DNA of 64,000 nt from Amycolatopsis xylanica (GCF_900107045.1 NZ_FNON01000003.1:248001-312000); one strand, 5' to 3'. Shown: positions 24,347 to 33,656, counted from the stretch's first letter. Notes: generated by a model from the sequence alone, not told the origin. A program made the numbers and translations.

Positions 24347-25377
24347 GCCATCGCCTTTCGGATTTGGGTGTGCGCGGCGGTGCCCGCCTGCCTGGCGGTC
24401 AGCCGCCCTGTCCGGTGCAGCCAGCGGACGCTGTCCGTCACCGTGTCCGTGAACTCACGCGGGGCGATGCCCGCGGTCGGCGCGCCGTCGTCGGCAGGGA
24501 CCGCGACGGCGCAGGTGTAGAGCGCCCCGTACTCGGCGGGGATATGCCAGGGCCAGCCGCGCTGGACGAAATCGGCGGTCTTGCCGATCGGGAACATCGC
24601 CTTGGCTGGCAAGAAAAGCGTGGGCAGTGCGCGGCCGGTGACCGCGCGGACGGTCTCGAGATAGGCACGGGTCGTCAAGAAGTGCGACGGCCCGAAAACA
24701 CGGCTGCCGCCGGGTGCGGTGACCGCTTCGGCGTGCATCAGCGCGGTGTCCCTGACGTCGCCGAGCGGGAGTCCGCCCGACGGCCAGAACGGCATCAGGC
24801 CGCGCAGGACGTCACGCAGCCGCGCGTTCTGGTCGCCCAGGTGCGGGTCGTGCGGGCCGAGCAGCGCGGGCGGATACGTGATGACCACGGGCGCGCCCTC
24901 GTCCTGGTGCCTGCGCGCGACCTCGTCCGCGGCGGCCTTGGTCGCCAGGTACGTCTCCTTCGGCTTGCCGATCGGCGACCAAGGGCCGATCGTCGCCGAA
25001 AGCGACGGGAAGAGCGCGCCGACACTCGACACGTGCGTGACCGGGGTGCCCCGTTTCCGCGCCGCTTCGAGCACGACCTCGGTGCCGCGGACGTTGGTGC
25101 GCGCCATGGCCTCGCGGTCGCGGCTGTCGAACGAGTACACCGACGCCGCGTGCAGCACGGCGTCGGCAGGCTTGACGAACGCCGCGACCACCTTCTCGTC
25201 GGTGACGTCGCCGACGACGACGTCGACCGCCTTGGCGTCGACCTGGAGCGGTCCGAGTGCCTTGGCGACCCTGGACTCCTCCCTGGCCAGCAGCCGGACC
25301 TTGTGTCCACTTCGGACGATCGCGGCCACCGAGTGGGCGCCCACGAACCCGGTACCCCCGGTCACCCCCACCAGCAT
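24343..25377 (-). CDS. NAD(P)-dependent epimerase/dehydratase (extended SDR)
   Basis: 344 residues from ATG 25377, with GAGGGG upstream. VGVTGGTGFVGAH is the Rossmann NAD(P) loop, HVSSVGALFPS holds the catalytic Ser, and YLATK supplies Tyr and Lys. It resembles dihydroflavonol reductase/NAD-dependent epimerase-like SDRs, which reduce ketones or modify sugar nucleotides. It opens a four-gene unit in which each start overlaps the previous stop, and probably tailors the product or supplies a precursor. A hairpin block at 25406 separates it from the flavin reductase upstream. Confidence 0.8.
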   Translation of the reverse strand: MLVGVTGGTGFVGAHSVAAIVRSGHKVRLLAREESRVAKALGPLQVDAKAVDVVVGDVTDEKVVAAFVKPADAVLHAASVYSFDSRDREAMARTNVRGTEVVLEAARKRGTPVTHVSSVGALFPSLSATIGPWSPIGKPKETYLATKAAADEVARRHQDEGAPVVITYPPALLGPHDPHLGDQNARLRDVLRGLMPFWPSGGLPLGDVRDTALMHAEAVTAPGGSRVFGPSHFLTTRAYLETVRAVTGRALPTLFLPAKAMFPIGKTADFVQRGWPWHIPAEYGALYTCAVAVPADDGAPTAGIAPREFTDTVTDSVRWLHRTGRLTARQAGTAAHTQIRKAMA

Positions 25378-25405
25378 CCGACCCACCCCTCTCGGTGTTC
25401 GTTTT

Positions 25406-25490
25406 AGCCCGAAAGCCACTTTCGTCAGGTCCTACCTGCCAAAAGCGACTTTCGGGCTATCCCATCTGACGAAAGCCACTTTCGGGTTTA
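25406..25490. repeat. CCGAAAGCCACTTTCGG family, copy 2 (imperfect, one and a half units)
   Basis: AGCCCGAAAGCCACTTTCG (25406-25424) pairs imperfectly with AAAAGCGACTTTCGGGCT (25441-25458), and a further half unit (ATCTGACGAAAGCCACTTTC, 25464-25483) follows. It lies just after the flavin reductase stop and before the epimerase start, both on the minus strand, so it likely ends the PKS-thioesterase-reductase transcript. Confidence 0.6.
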
Positions 25491-26033
25491 AGCGGATTGG
25501 CGGGCTCGGGGCTCGATGTCGTGGTAGCCGCCGCCGTAGAAGACGAGGGCGTCCTGGGCGGTTCCGCGGCTGGCGGACAGGACCTCGCCTACGAAGATGG
25601 TGTGGTCGCCGCCTTCGTAGGCGTGGGCGAGCCGGCATTCGAGCCAGGCGAGCGCGCCGTTGAGCAGTGGCGCGCCCGTGTGCTTGCCGAACGTGCAGTC
25701 CACGTCGTCGAACTGGGCGAGCCCGCCGGGACGCCGCCAGTCGGCGAAGTACTTGGACAGTTCCCGTTGCCCCGAGCCGAGGATCGTGACGCCGAACGAG
25801 CCCGCCGCCTCGATCGCCGAGTGCATCCTGGCGGCGCGGGAAACGCAGCACAGGACCATCGGCGGTTCGAGCGAGACCGAGCTGAACGCGTTGGCCGTCA
25901 TGCCGTGGCCCGATTCGCCGCCGGCCGTGAGCACCGTGATGCCGGTGGCGAACTTGGCCATCACCTCACGCAGGCCCGTCTGCGAGGAGAGCCGCCGAGG
26001 TGGCAGCAGCCCCTTCAATACCGGCTCGACCAC
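25488..26033 (-). CDS. Flavin reductase (E6-like)
   Basis: 181 residues from GTG 26033, one base after the thioesterase stop. FATGITVLTAGGESGHGMTA, NAFSSVSLEPPMVLCCVS and FGVTILGSGQRELSKYFA are motifs of the HpaC/DIM6-type FMN reductases. These give reduced flavin to a two-component monooxygenase. In C-1027-type enediyne clusters the E6 protein has this role. No obvious partner monooxygenase is encoded nearby, so the partner may be elsewhere or the reductase may serve another redox step. Confidence 0.85.
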   Translation of the reverse strand: MVEPVLKGLLPPRRLSSQTGLREVMAKFATGITVLTAGGESGHGMTANAFSSVSLEPPMVLCCVSRAARMHSAIEAAGSFGVTILGSGQRELSKYFADWRRPGGLAQFDDVDCTFGKHTGAPLLNGALAWLECRLAHAYEGGDHTIFVGEVLSASRGTAQDALVFYGGGYHDIEPRARQSA

Positions 26034-26034
26034 T

Positions 26035-26472
26035 TCATACCCCAGCCGTGAGGGTGTACGGGGCCAGCGCCTCGCGCAGCGCCTCCGGCACCCGCGAGGG
26101 CACCGTGGCCGTGTTCGGGCCGCGCATGCAGGCGATCCGCTGGCGCCCGCGCGCCACCAGCCGCTCGCCGTCCGGGTGCAGGTGCACGTAGTCGAAGGCG
26201 AACTGGACCTGGGTCGAGGTCTGCTCCTCCAAGCGCATCCGGATGGACAGCTCGTCGAAGGCGGTGATCTCGGCGAAGAACTCGCACTCGACCTTGAGGG
26301 TGAACAGCTTCAGGTCGTCGCGGACCTCTTCCAGCACCGTCGGCGCCTTCTCCTTGAGGAACATCTCGCGGCAGCGGCCCTGCCAGCGCAGGTAGTTCAC
26401 GTAGTAGACGTTGCCGACGAGGTTGGTCTCTTCGAAGCCGACCGTGTGGCGGATCTCGTAGTACCCGGACAT
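26035..26472 (-). CDS. Enediyne hot-dog thioesterase (E10/DynE7-like)
   Basis: 145 residues from ATG 26472, two bases after the PKS stop. ETNLVGNVYYVNYLRWQGRC is the signature of enediyne E10 thioesterases, hot-dog enzymes that release the linear polyene from the PKS by hydrolysis. Length and position next to the PKS match all known enediyne cassettes. Being followed after one base by the flavin reductase, it belongs to the same transcript. Confidence 0.92.
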   Translation of the reverse strand: MSGYYEIRHTVGFEETNLVGNVYYVNYLRWQGRCREMFLKEKAPTVLEEVRDDLKLFTLKVECEFFAEITAFDELSIRMRLEEQTSTQVQFAFDYVHLHPDGERLVARGRQRIACMRGPNTATVPSRVPEALREALAPYTLTAGV

Positions 26473-26474
26473 GC

Positions 26475-29400
26475 TCAGTCCTCTCCCTGAAGAACAGCGA
26501 ATACGATCGGATCCGGCTTGCCGTTGACCGTGGTCGCCCAGGTCGCGATCCGGGCCGAACCGCTCGACAGCAGCGCCCAGCCGTCCTTGTCCACCCGCCC
26601 GACCGTGAGCGCCTGCGTCATCGCGCCGGTCTTGCGCACGCATTCCAGCGCCGACCAGACCCTGGTGTTGGCGATGTCCGCGGACTCCCCCGTCTCCGAG
26701 GCCAGCAGCGAACCGACGGCCAGCAGGTCCTCGCCGAGCAGGCCTGCCCAGTCCTCTTCGGTGCGGGCGACGGCGGTTTCCATGTCACAGGTCAGCGAAC
26801 CGCTGCCCGCGACCACCAGCGTCAGCTCCGAGGTGTGCGAAGCCGACACCTCGACGTCGCCGGCCTCCGGCTTGCCGTCGGGCCGGTAGTGGATCGTGAG
26901 CGGCCGGTCGACCGCGCGGCTCGCGGCCAGTTCCGTCTGCGCACGGCGCTCGGCCGTCTCCCTGGCGGGAGCCCCGGCCGGGTCCGGCTCGACCACGACC
27001 GCACGCTGCCCGCCGAGCACCCGCTCGCACGCCCTTTCCAGGTACGAGCCCAGCATCGTCGGCACCCACGGACCCGCGCCGTCCCGCTTGCGGACCGCGC
27101 GCAGGCTCAGCCCTTCCCACCGCTCGACCAGCTCACCCGAAGGCGACGTGATGTCGAGGTCGTAGACGTAGGTGTCACCGTCCTGCGAGCGTTCGCGGGC
27201 GTCGAGCACCACGAGGTCACTGTCCTGATCGGACGGCTGGGCCAGGTACAGCTTCTCGATCCCTTGCGGCAGCAGCGTCGCGTCGGGGATGCAGCACTGG
27301 ATCGCGTGCATCATCGCGTCGCGGGTGCCGGGGTCGGCCAGCAGCTGCTCCTGCGGCAGGAACGGGGCGAACCACGACACCGACTCCGAGGTCGAGATCT
27401 CGGCCACCGCGTGCCGGGCGCTCGCCCTGCGGTATCCGGTGACGCGCTGGAAACGCTTGCCCTGGAACAGAACCTCGCCGTACAGCTCGCTGATCGGGTC
27501 GACCGCGACGAGCGGGATCTCCGTGCTCCGCGCGGGGGCGCCCGACTCGGGCAGCTCGGGACGGGGCAGCCGCACCCTGGCCCGGAAGTGATCCGCGCTG
27601 AACCCGGTGTCCGCGCTGCGGAGCACGATGTCGACGTGCTCCTCGTCGCGGGCGAGCGCGGCCAGGCGGATCGTGTTCGAGCCGTCCGGCGGCACCACGA
27701 TGGGCCGCAGGAACTCCACATCGGTCAGCAGCGGCACGCCGGGCCGTCCGAGCACGGCCGCGCTGACCTGCGTCATCGCCTCCATGCCGATGACCGCGGG
27801 GAACAGCAGCGCGCCGTCGAGCAGGTGGTCGGCCAGGTACGGGTCGCTGCCCGCCGACAGGTCGGCCTCGGTGATCAGCTCGATGCCCGGGTAGTGCACC
27901 AGCACGCGGTCGACGAACCGGGCCAGCGGCACCTCGGCCGTCTCGACCGGCAGCGTCGGCAGCCCGGCGGTGCGGCCGCAGACGACCACGACGTTCGGGC
28001 CCTCGGGGTCGGCCAGCACCTGCCGCAGCACGTCGATGCCGACCTCGGTGGGGATCGGCGTGATGCCGTCACGCAGCAGCGCGCCGACCACACCCAGCTT
28101 CTCGCCCATGCCAGCGCCGGACCAGACCGACCACTCCAGCGCGACGGCGCGCGCCTGCGGGTACTCCTGGCCGAAGCGCAGCGTCAGCTCGGTCATCCAG
28201 TCGTTGGCGGTGGCGTAGTGCGCCTCACCGCGCAGACCGGCCCGGCCGATGATGCTGCCGAAGGTGACCAGCAGCTTCACCCGGTTCGGGTCGACGGAGT
28301 CGAGCACCGCCTTGAGGCCGCCGATCTTCGGCGCGACCGTCTGCTTGAACGTCTGCTCGTTCAAGGCGAACAACGCGGCGGGCTCGTTGCGCCCGGCGCC
28401 GTGCATGATCGCGGTGACCGGGCCGAGCGCGGCCTCGGCGCGGGCGACCGCGGCGCGGACCTGCTCGGCGTTGGTGACGTCGGCGCGCTCGTAGACGACC
28501 GTGAGCCCCGCGGCCTCCATCCTGGCCAGGTTCTCGGTGAGCTCGGCGTCGCCCGCCGGGTCGCTCCGGCCGAGCAGCGCGAGCTTGGCGCCCGAGTCCT
28601 TGGCCAGCGCGAGTGCGCTTTCCGCGGTGATGCCCTTGCCGCCACCGGTGACCAGCAGCACGTCCGTCTCGTCGAGCGGGACCGAGCCGGTGGGCGAAGG
28701 CGCGGAGACGCTCAGGCTCGGGATGAGCCTGGTGCCGTCCAGCTCGTAGCGTGCCTCGGTGAAGTCGTTGGTCGCCGCGACCTCCGAGACCACGATGGAC
28801 ACCGCCTCGGAGATGCCCAGCGCGTCACGGGGCTCCACCTCGGCGAGGTCGACGATCGTCGTCTTCGCCGACGGGTCCTCCAGCCGCAGCGTCTTGGCGA
28901 GGCCCGAGGCGCCGAGTCCGTGCTGCACCACCACGAACCGCGTGCCGTTCGGCGCGGCCATCGTCGCGCGGCCCGCGTCGAGGAACAGGCGGATGTGCTG
29001 GTCGTCGCAGTCCTCCGGGAGGCACAGCAGCACGCCGTCGCCGAGACCGGCATGCGCCAGCGCGTCGCGCAGCGGTTCCGCGAGCGGATGCCCGTCGGTG
29101 GAGTAGACGGACCACTCGGCCGTCGAGACCCCGGCGGAGCCGAGCGCGGCGGGCGGGCGCGGCGCCGGCACGTAGTCGACCGCGAACGGCCGGACCCAAG
29201 TGTCCACACCGGACACTTCGCCGCCACCGGCGTTGTCCTCCGGCTTGGCGGTCGAGGCCAGCTCATCGATCATCTCGGCGAGCTCGCCCAGGCACACGGT
29301 GGCGAAGTTCGGCATGCCCTCCAGCGCCGGACGGCCCAGCGCCCTGGTCACGTCGTTGACCAGCTGGCCGACCGTGATCGAGCTCAGGTGCAGGTCGTCG

Positions 29401-32294
29401 AGCGGGTGCGTGTCGGCGGTGACCGTCTCCAGCGGCAGCTCGACGCGTTCGGCCGCCAGCTTGCGCAGCAGCTCCAGCGTCGCGTTGCCGCCACCCTCCA
29501 CAGTGGACGCCGCGGCGACGTCGCGCTCGGGGCGCTTGGCGTCGACCGTCAGCCCGGCGCCGATGGCGGGCGCGGACTCGCACGGGCTGGCGAGGAACGT
29601 CATCGCGCCGTCGAGCGGCAGCGGCCGCACGACCCGGCCGTCGAACAGCGCGCCGGTGTCGACGCGGACGCCGAGCGCGAACGCGGCGGCCGCGATCCGC
29701 AGCACCGAGGTCAGCGAGGCGCTGTCGGTGTCGATGGCCAGCACCGGGGTGCTGGGCGCGATCTCCGCCATCAGCCCGGTCAGCACCCGGCCGGGGCCGA
29801 CCTCGATCACCAGGTCGCTGCGCTCGGCGACCTTCGCGGCCGCCTCACGGAAGCGGACCGGCAGCACGACCTGGTCGCGCAGCAGCTCGCGCAGCTCCTC
29901 GGACGCGTGCAGCACGTCACCGGACACAGTGGACACGACGGGCCGTTCGAGCCTGGCGAAGTCGAATCCGGCGAGGTGCTCGGTGAAGGCGACGGCCGCG
30001 GGCTCCACCGCGGGCGAGTGGAAGGCGTGCGAGACGTTGATCCGCGTGGCGGTCACGTTCTCGGCACGGGCACGGGCGCAGACGCGTTCGACCGCGGCTT
30101 CCGGGCCGGAGACCACGGTCTGGCCCGGCGCGTTGTACCCGGCGATGACGACGTCCTCGCCGCGGATGAACTCCTCGGTGCGGTTCGCCGAGGCGGCGAT
30201 GCCCGCCATCGCGCCGCCGCCGTCGCTGGCCTTGGCCATGACCTTGCCGCGGACCTGCGCCAGCCGGACGACCTCACGCTCGTTGAGCGCGCCGCCCCAG
30301 TACAGCGCGGTCAGCTCGCCCAGGCTGTGCCCGGCGGCGATACCGGCCTCGATGCCGAGGTGGTGCAGCACGCGCAGCCCGGCGAGCGAGCCGGTGACGA
30401 TGCGCGGCTGCGCGACCTCGGTGGCCACCTGGTCGCCGTTCGCGGGCAGCCCGGCGACCGAGAAGATCTCGTCGGCGGCGGGGAACCGGCGCCGGATCGC
30501 GCCGACCGCGCCCTTGCCGGATCCCTGGCCGGGGAACAAGAAACCAACCTTCGGCGCCGTCTGCCGTTCGGAGACGAACAGGCCTTCCTTGTCGGAGAAG
30601 ATCTCCGTGCCGCGCTCGTCGAGCAGCGCCAGCAGGCGGGTGAGCTTGTGCTCGGCGTCGTCCGGGGTGGTCACCACGACCGCCGCGCGGACGGGCTTGC
30701 CGCCGAGTTCCTTGACCAGCGCGCCGGCGAGGTCGGTGACCTCGGCCATGGACAGCTTGGCGACGACCGGGATCAGGTCGGTGACGCGCTCGCGCAGCTG
30801 GTCCGCGTCGCTCGCGTCGAGCAGCAGCAGCTCGGCGTCCTGGCGGCTCGCCACGAGCTGACGGGTCTCGCTGTCGAGGTCGCGGCGGCGGGACGCGGCC
30901 GGGCCCTCGCAGACGGCGACGTGCGAGTTGATCCCGCCGAAGCCCATCGCGGAGACGCCGGCGCGAATCGCCCGGTCCGAAGGCCACAGCTCCGCGGTCG
31001 AGGGCACGTACATCCGCGCGGAGTCGCCGGTGAGCTTCTCGTGCGGCTCGAAGTGCGCGGTGCCCGGCGGGATGACCTGGTGGTGCACGGCCAAGGTCGC
31101 CTTGATCAACCCGGCGACCCCGGCCGCTGCCTTGGTGTGCCCGATGTTGCCCTTGATCGTGCTCAACGCGGCGGGCGCGGCGAGCGGGTCGGCCTGACGC
31201 CGGGCGCCGGACAGCGCCTCGATCTCCGTGGCGTCACCCAGCGCGGTGCCAGTGCCGTGGCCTTCGAAGTACGAGACCGTCTCGACGCCGTAGCCCGCGC
31301 GCTCGTAAGCGCGGCTCAGCGCGAGCTGGTGACCGGCGGCCTCGGGCCGTGTGATGCCGCCCTTGCCGTCGGAAGAAACACCCCAGCCGGAGATCGACGC
31401 GTAGATCCGCAGGTTCTGCTCGACGGCGTCGGCCTCGCGCATCAGCACGAGCATGCCGGAGCCCTCGCCGGGCCAGAAGCCGTTGGAGCCCTTGTCGTAG
31501 ACCTTCATCTCGCCCTTGGCGAGCGCGCCGGTCTTGGCGAAGCCGATCACCTCGAACGGGTCGATCGAGAGGTCCACACCACCGACGATCGCGACGTCGA
31601 GGTCGCGGTTCACGAGCGCGTTCGCCCCGGTGACCACGGCGAGCAGGCTCGACGAACAAGCGCCGTCGACGGTGAACCCGCCGCCCGCGAAGTCGAAGTG
31701 GTTGCAGACGCGGCCCGCGATGGTGTTCGCCAGCCCGCCCGCGAGGGTGTCCTCGTCGATCTCGGGGAACGGCGACTTGTACTGGAGTTCCAGGTCCTGC
31801 AGGAAGCCCGCGGTGTCGTCCTCGTCCCAGCCGCGGTCCTTCAGCGCGGCGGCGACCGTGCGGCGCACGTACGGCCAGCGCAGCCGCATGATGTTCGCGC
31901 GGGAGAACTCGCCGGTGAGGCTGTTGCCGATGACGACGCCGGTGCCCGCCTTCGGCAGGCCCTCGCCCTCGGGGAAGCCCGCGTCGGCCAGCGCCTGCGC
32001 GGCGACGTCCAGCGCCAGCCAGTGCGTGGTGTCGGTCGACCGGAAGGTGCTGCCCGCGATCTTGTGCTTCACGCGGTCGAACTCGTAGTCGCGCAGCACG
32101 GCGGCCTTCTGGGCGTAGAACCGGTCCGGCGCTTTCGGATCCGAGGAGAAGTAGTCCTCGCGGTTCATCCGCTCATCGGGGAGCCGCCGGAACGCCCGGC
32201 GCCCGGCCAGCACGTTCTCCCAGAGTTCGGCCGCCGACGTGGCGTCCGGGTACCGGAGGCCGATACCCACGATCGAGATCCGCTCACTACCCAT
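26475..32294 (-). CDS. Enediyne iterative type I polyketide synthase (KS-AT-ACP-KR-DH-PPTase)
   Basis: 1939 residues from ATG 32294 (GGAG 9 bases upstream). Domains: KS about 1-460 with VDGACSSS (Cys213), EGHGTGT (His346), GNIGHTK (His386); AT about 580-870 with GHSLGE (Ser657); ACP near 970 with LHLSSITVGQ; KR about 1210-1400 with VTGGGKGIT and MHGAGRNEPA; DH about 1470-1740 with DPYLADH (His1490) and TRDAMMHA (Asp1659); integrated phosphopantetheinyl transferase at the C-terminus with CDMETA (Asp1837, Glu1839) and RVWSALECVRK (Glu1884). Domain order and the self-activating PPTase are diagnostic of enediyne PKSs, which build a conjugated polyene from acetate units. All key residues are present. 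It is the core of the cluster; whether the product is 9- or 10-membered cannot be settled by sequence alone. Confidence 0.96.
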   Translation of the reverse strand: MGSERISIVGIGLRYPDATSAAELWENVLAGRRAFRRLPDERMNREDYFSSDPKAPDRFYAQKAAVLRDYEFDRVKHKIAGSTFRSTDTTHWLALDVAAQALADAGFPEGEGLPKAGTGVVIGNSLTGEFSRANIMRLRWPYVRRTVAAALKDRGWDEDDTAGFLQDLELQYKSPFPEIDEDTLAGGLANTIAGRVCNHFDFAGGGFTVDGACSSSLLAVVTGANALVNRDLDVAIVGGVDLSIDPFEVIGFAKTGALAKGEMKVYDKGSNGFWPGEGSGMLVLMREADAVEQNLRIYASISGWGVSSDGKGGITRPEAAGHQLALSRAYERAGYGVETVSYFEGHGTGTALGDATEIEALSGARRQADPLAAPAALSTIKGNIGHTKAAAGVAGLIKATLAVHHQVIPPGTAHFEPHEKLTGDSARMYVPSTAELWPSDRAIRAGVSAMGFGGINSHVAVCEGPAASRRRDLDSETRQLVASRQDAELLLLDASDADQLRERVTDLIPVVAKLSMAEVTDLAGALVKELGGKPVRAAVVVTTPDDAEHKLTRLLALLDERGTEIFSDKEGLFVSERQTAPKVGFLFPGQGSGKGAVGAIRRRFPAADEIFSVAGLPANGDQVATEVAQPRIVTGSLAGLRVLHHLGIEAGIAAGHSLGELTALYWGGALNEREVVRLAQVRGKVMAKASDGGGAMAGIAASANRTEEFIRGEDVVIAGYNAPGQTVVSGPEAAVERVCARARAENVTATRINVSHAFHSPAVEPAAVAFTEHLAGFDFARLERPVVSTVSGDVLHASEELRELLRDQVVLPVRFREAAAKVAERSDLVIEVGPGRVLTGLMAEIAPSTPVLAIDTDSASLTSVLRIAAAAFALGVRVDTGALFDGRVVRPLPLDGAMTFLASPCESAPAIGAGLTVDAKRPERDVAAASTVEGGGNATLELLRKLAAERVELPLETVTADTHPLDDLHLSSITVGQLVNDVTRALGRPALEGMPNFATVCLGELAEMIDELASTAKPEDNAGGGEVSGVDTWVRPFAVDYVPAPRPPAALGSAGVSTAEWSVYSTDGHPLAEPLRDALAHAGLGDGVLLCLPEDCDDQHIRLFLDAGRATMAAPNGTRFVVVQHGLGASGLAKTLRLEDPSAKTTIVDLAEVEPRDALGISEAVSIVVSEVAATNDFTEARYELDGTRLIPSLSVSAPSPTGSVPLDETDVLLVTGGGKGITAESALALAKDSGAKLALLGRSDPAGDAELTENLARMEAAGLTVVYERADVTNAEQVRAAVARAEAALGPVTAIMHGAGRNEPAALFALNEQTFKQTVAPKIGGLKAVLDSVDPNRVKLLVTFGSIIGRAGLRGEAHYATANDWMTELTLRFGQEYPQARAVALEWSVWSGAGMGEKLGVVGALLRDGITPIPTEVGIDVLRQVLADPEGPNVVVVCGRTAGLPTLPVETAEVPLARFVDRVLVHYPGIELITEADLSAGSDPYLADHLLDGALLFPAVIGMEAMTQVSAAVLGRPGVPLLTDVEFLRPIVVPPDGSNTIRLAALARDEEHVDIVLRSADTGFSADHFRARVRLPRPELPESGAPARSTEIPLVAVDPISELYGEVLFQGKRFQRVTGYRRASARHAVAEISTSESVSWFAPFLPQEQLLADPGTRDAMMHAIQCCIPDATLLPQGIEKLYLAQPSDQDSDLVVLDARERSQDGDTYVYDLDITSPSGELVERWEGLSLRAVRKRDGAGPWVPTMLGSYLERACERVLGGQRAVVVEPDPAGAPARETAERRAQTELAASRAVDRPLTIHYRPDGKPEAGDVEVSASHTSELTLVVAGSGSLTCDMETAVARTEEDWAGLLGEDLLAVGSLLASETGESADIANTRVWSALECVRKTGAMTQALTVGRVDKDGWALLSSGSARIATWATTVNGKPDPIVFAVLQGED

Positions 32295-32416
32295 GCCACC
32301 GCACTCCAATTAGCCGTCTGTGTTACGAATCCGGGTTCCACGATGCTCTTGGTTCGGCGCGGCGTCTTCTCTTGGGATGCCCGCCACCGCACTACGGGCA
32401 TGCTCGGAGAATTTCT

Positions 32417-32433
32417 CTGTCCTTTGAGGACAG
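32417..32433 (-). terminator. Small hairpin between PKS and upstream gene
   Basis: CTGTCCT-TTG-AGGACAG, 7-bp arms, 7 bases beyond the stop of the DH/PPTase-like gene; on the minus strand it is followed by AGAAATT. Possible terminator or RNA processing point. The 146-base gap 32295-32440 should also contain the PKS promoter if it has its own. Confidence 0.45.
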
Positions 32434-32440
32434 TGAATGG

Positions 32441-33373
32441 TCACGGAACGGAACGGCGTACCGATCCGACCGCGAACACCGCCGACTTGGCCCGGCTGTC
32501 GACGGGCGTGACCCAGGTGGCGGCATAGCCGTCCCCCGCGCGCCACAGCGCCCAGCCGTCCGGGTGCACTTCCACGATTTCCGGTTTTCCGGTCATACCG
32601 AGGTCTGCCAGGCATTTCACCGCCGCGGCGAGCTGCGTGTCCCAGCCGGTCACGCCGGGATCGGCGGGCTCCAGCGCGCAGGCGACGGGCTCGTCCGCGA
32701 CCACGGCCAGCGTCAGTCCCATCGCCCTGGCCGTCGCCACCTCCGCACTGGGGAGCCTCGGCCTGCCGTCCTCGCCGTACCGCACGTCGGCGGGGGTGCC
32801 GAGCGCCCTGCCGATGGCCAGCCGCGCCTGGACGCGTTCGTCCACCACGGCCAGGCCGTCGAAAATGGCCGGATCGGGCTCGACCGCGACCGCGCGGCTT
32901 CCGCTCAGCAGGCGTTCGAGCGCACGTTCAAGGTAGGCGCCGAGCAGCGGCGGCGCCCATAATCCGGCGTGCCCCTCGCGGAGCACGCGCAGCTTCAGGC
33001 CTTCCCAGTACTCGACGAGCTTCCCGCTCAGCGTGCGCACGGAGACGTCGAAGATGTGTTTCTTGTAGAGCTGGCCGCGTTCCTTCGCGTCCACCACGAC
33101 CGGGAGGCGGCGGCTGATCGGCGGCGGCACGAGCAGCCGGTCGACGCCCTCGGCGAACAAGGTCATGTCGGGCAGGCAGCAGCGCGCGGCGTGCAGCACG
33201 GCGTCGCGCAGCTCGGCGTAGGGCCCGACCACGATCACCGCGCGCCTGGCGCTCACATGCCGGTAGTCGACGGTGCGCCGGAGCCGGTCGTTCTCGAACG
33301 ACGCGGGCTCGAGCGGGACGCTGGGCAGCAGCGGGGCTTCGAACTCGGGAACCGCGAGCGGATCGGTCGCCAC
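32441..33373 (-). CDS. Stand-alone, degenerate copy of the enediyne PKS C-terminus (DH second half + PPTase-like)
   Basis: 310 residues from GTG 33373; GGAGGTGGG sits just upstream. It aligns with PKS residues about 1605-1935: LRDAVLHAARCCLPDMTLFA matches TRDAMMHAIQCCIPDATLLP and keeps the DH Asp (residue 57); SGKLVEYWEGLKLRV matches SGELVERWEGLSLRA; HPDGWALWRAGDGYAATW matches DKDGWALLSSGSARIATW. The first DH hot-dog with its His is absent. In the PPTase part the metal-binding Asp is Ala (ACALEPA), the catalytic Glu is replaced (AVKCLADLG), and the intervening segment is deleted. It is unlikely to be an active PPTase, and a half DH may only be structural. It may equal the poorly described E2-type proteins of other enediyne clusters. 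Confidence 0.75.
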   Translation of the reverse strand: MATDPLAVPEFEAPLLPSVPLEPASFENDRLRRTVDYRHVSARRAVIVVGPYAELRDAVLHAARCCLPDMTLFAEGVDRLLVPPPISRRLPVVVDAKERGQLYKKHIFDVSVRTLSGKLVEYWEGLKLRVLREGHAGLWAPPLLGAYLERALERLLSGSRAVAVEPDPAIFDGLAVVDERVQARLAIGRALGTPADVRYGEDGRPRLPSAEVATARAMGLTLAVVADEPVACALEPADPGVTGWDTQLAAAVKCLADLGMTGKPEIVEVHPDGWALWRAGDGYAATWVTPVDSRAKSAVFAVGSVRRSVP

Positions 33374-33480
33374 ACCCCCACCTCCAGCCTCGACGAATGC
33401 CTCTCCCCACTGTCTCCCGCCCACCGCCCAGCGGTCTTCTCCTCCCGCGCCAGGTCCGCGGGTCGCCCCGGCCCGGCCGC

Positions 33481-33536
33481 GTGAGCGCCACGTTCGCAAC
33501 CTTGAGCGTTGTGAGCGCCTCGTTCCCAACGTTGGG
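33481..33536. repeat. 20-bp direct repeat pair and palindrome
   Basis: GTGAGCGCC-A/T-CGTTC-G/C-CAAC occurs at 33481-33500 and 33511-33530 (18 of 20 identical), and CCCAACGTTGGG (33525-33536) is a perfect palindrome. It is the first module of the repeat island between the DH/PPTase-like gene and the glycosyltransferase; 33374-33480 before it shows no structure I recognise. Confidence 0.55.
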
Positions 33537-33557
33537 ACGCCCGGGAACCTGGACGAC

Positions 33558-33604
33558 ACAAGGGTGGCCCTTGTCACGCCGAGCGTTACAAGGGTGGCCC
33601 TTGT
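33558..33604. repeat. Two ACAAGGG-TGG-CCCTTGT palindromes
   Basis: Identical 17-bp units at 33558-33574 and 33588-33604, each with 7-bp arms around TGG. Second module of the island. Confidence 0.65.
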
Positions 33605-33630
33605 TCCTTCGGCAAGCTCCCACGCCAGGC

Positions 33631-33656
33631 GCGGGATAAAGCGGGCTTTATCCCGC
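33631..33656. repeat. GGGATAAAGC palindrome family, copy 4
   Basis: GCGGGATAAAGC-GG-GCTTTATCCCGC, 12-bp perfect arms; CCAGGC before and CCTGG after add to the symmetry. Third module of the island. Confidence 0.65.

Noticed and set aside
26835..32528. 1897-residue open frame antisense to the PKS
   Set aside because: It mirrors the codon pattern of the real PKS gene in high-GC DNA, is rich in Arg/Asp/Gly without any domain, and spans several real gene ends. Shadow frame.
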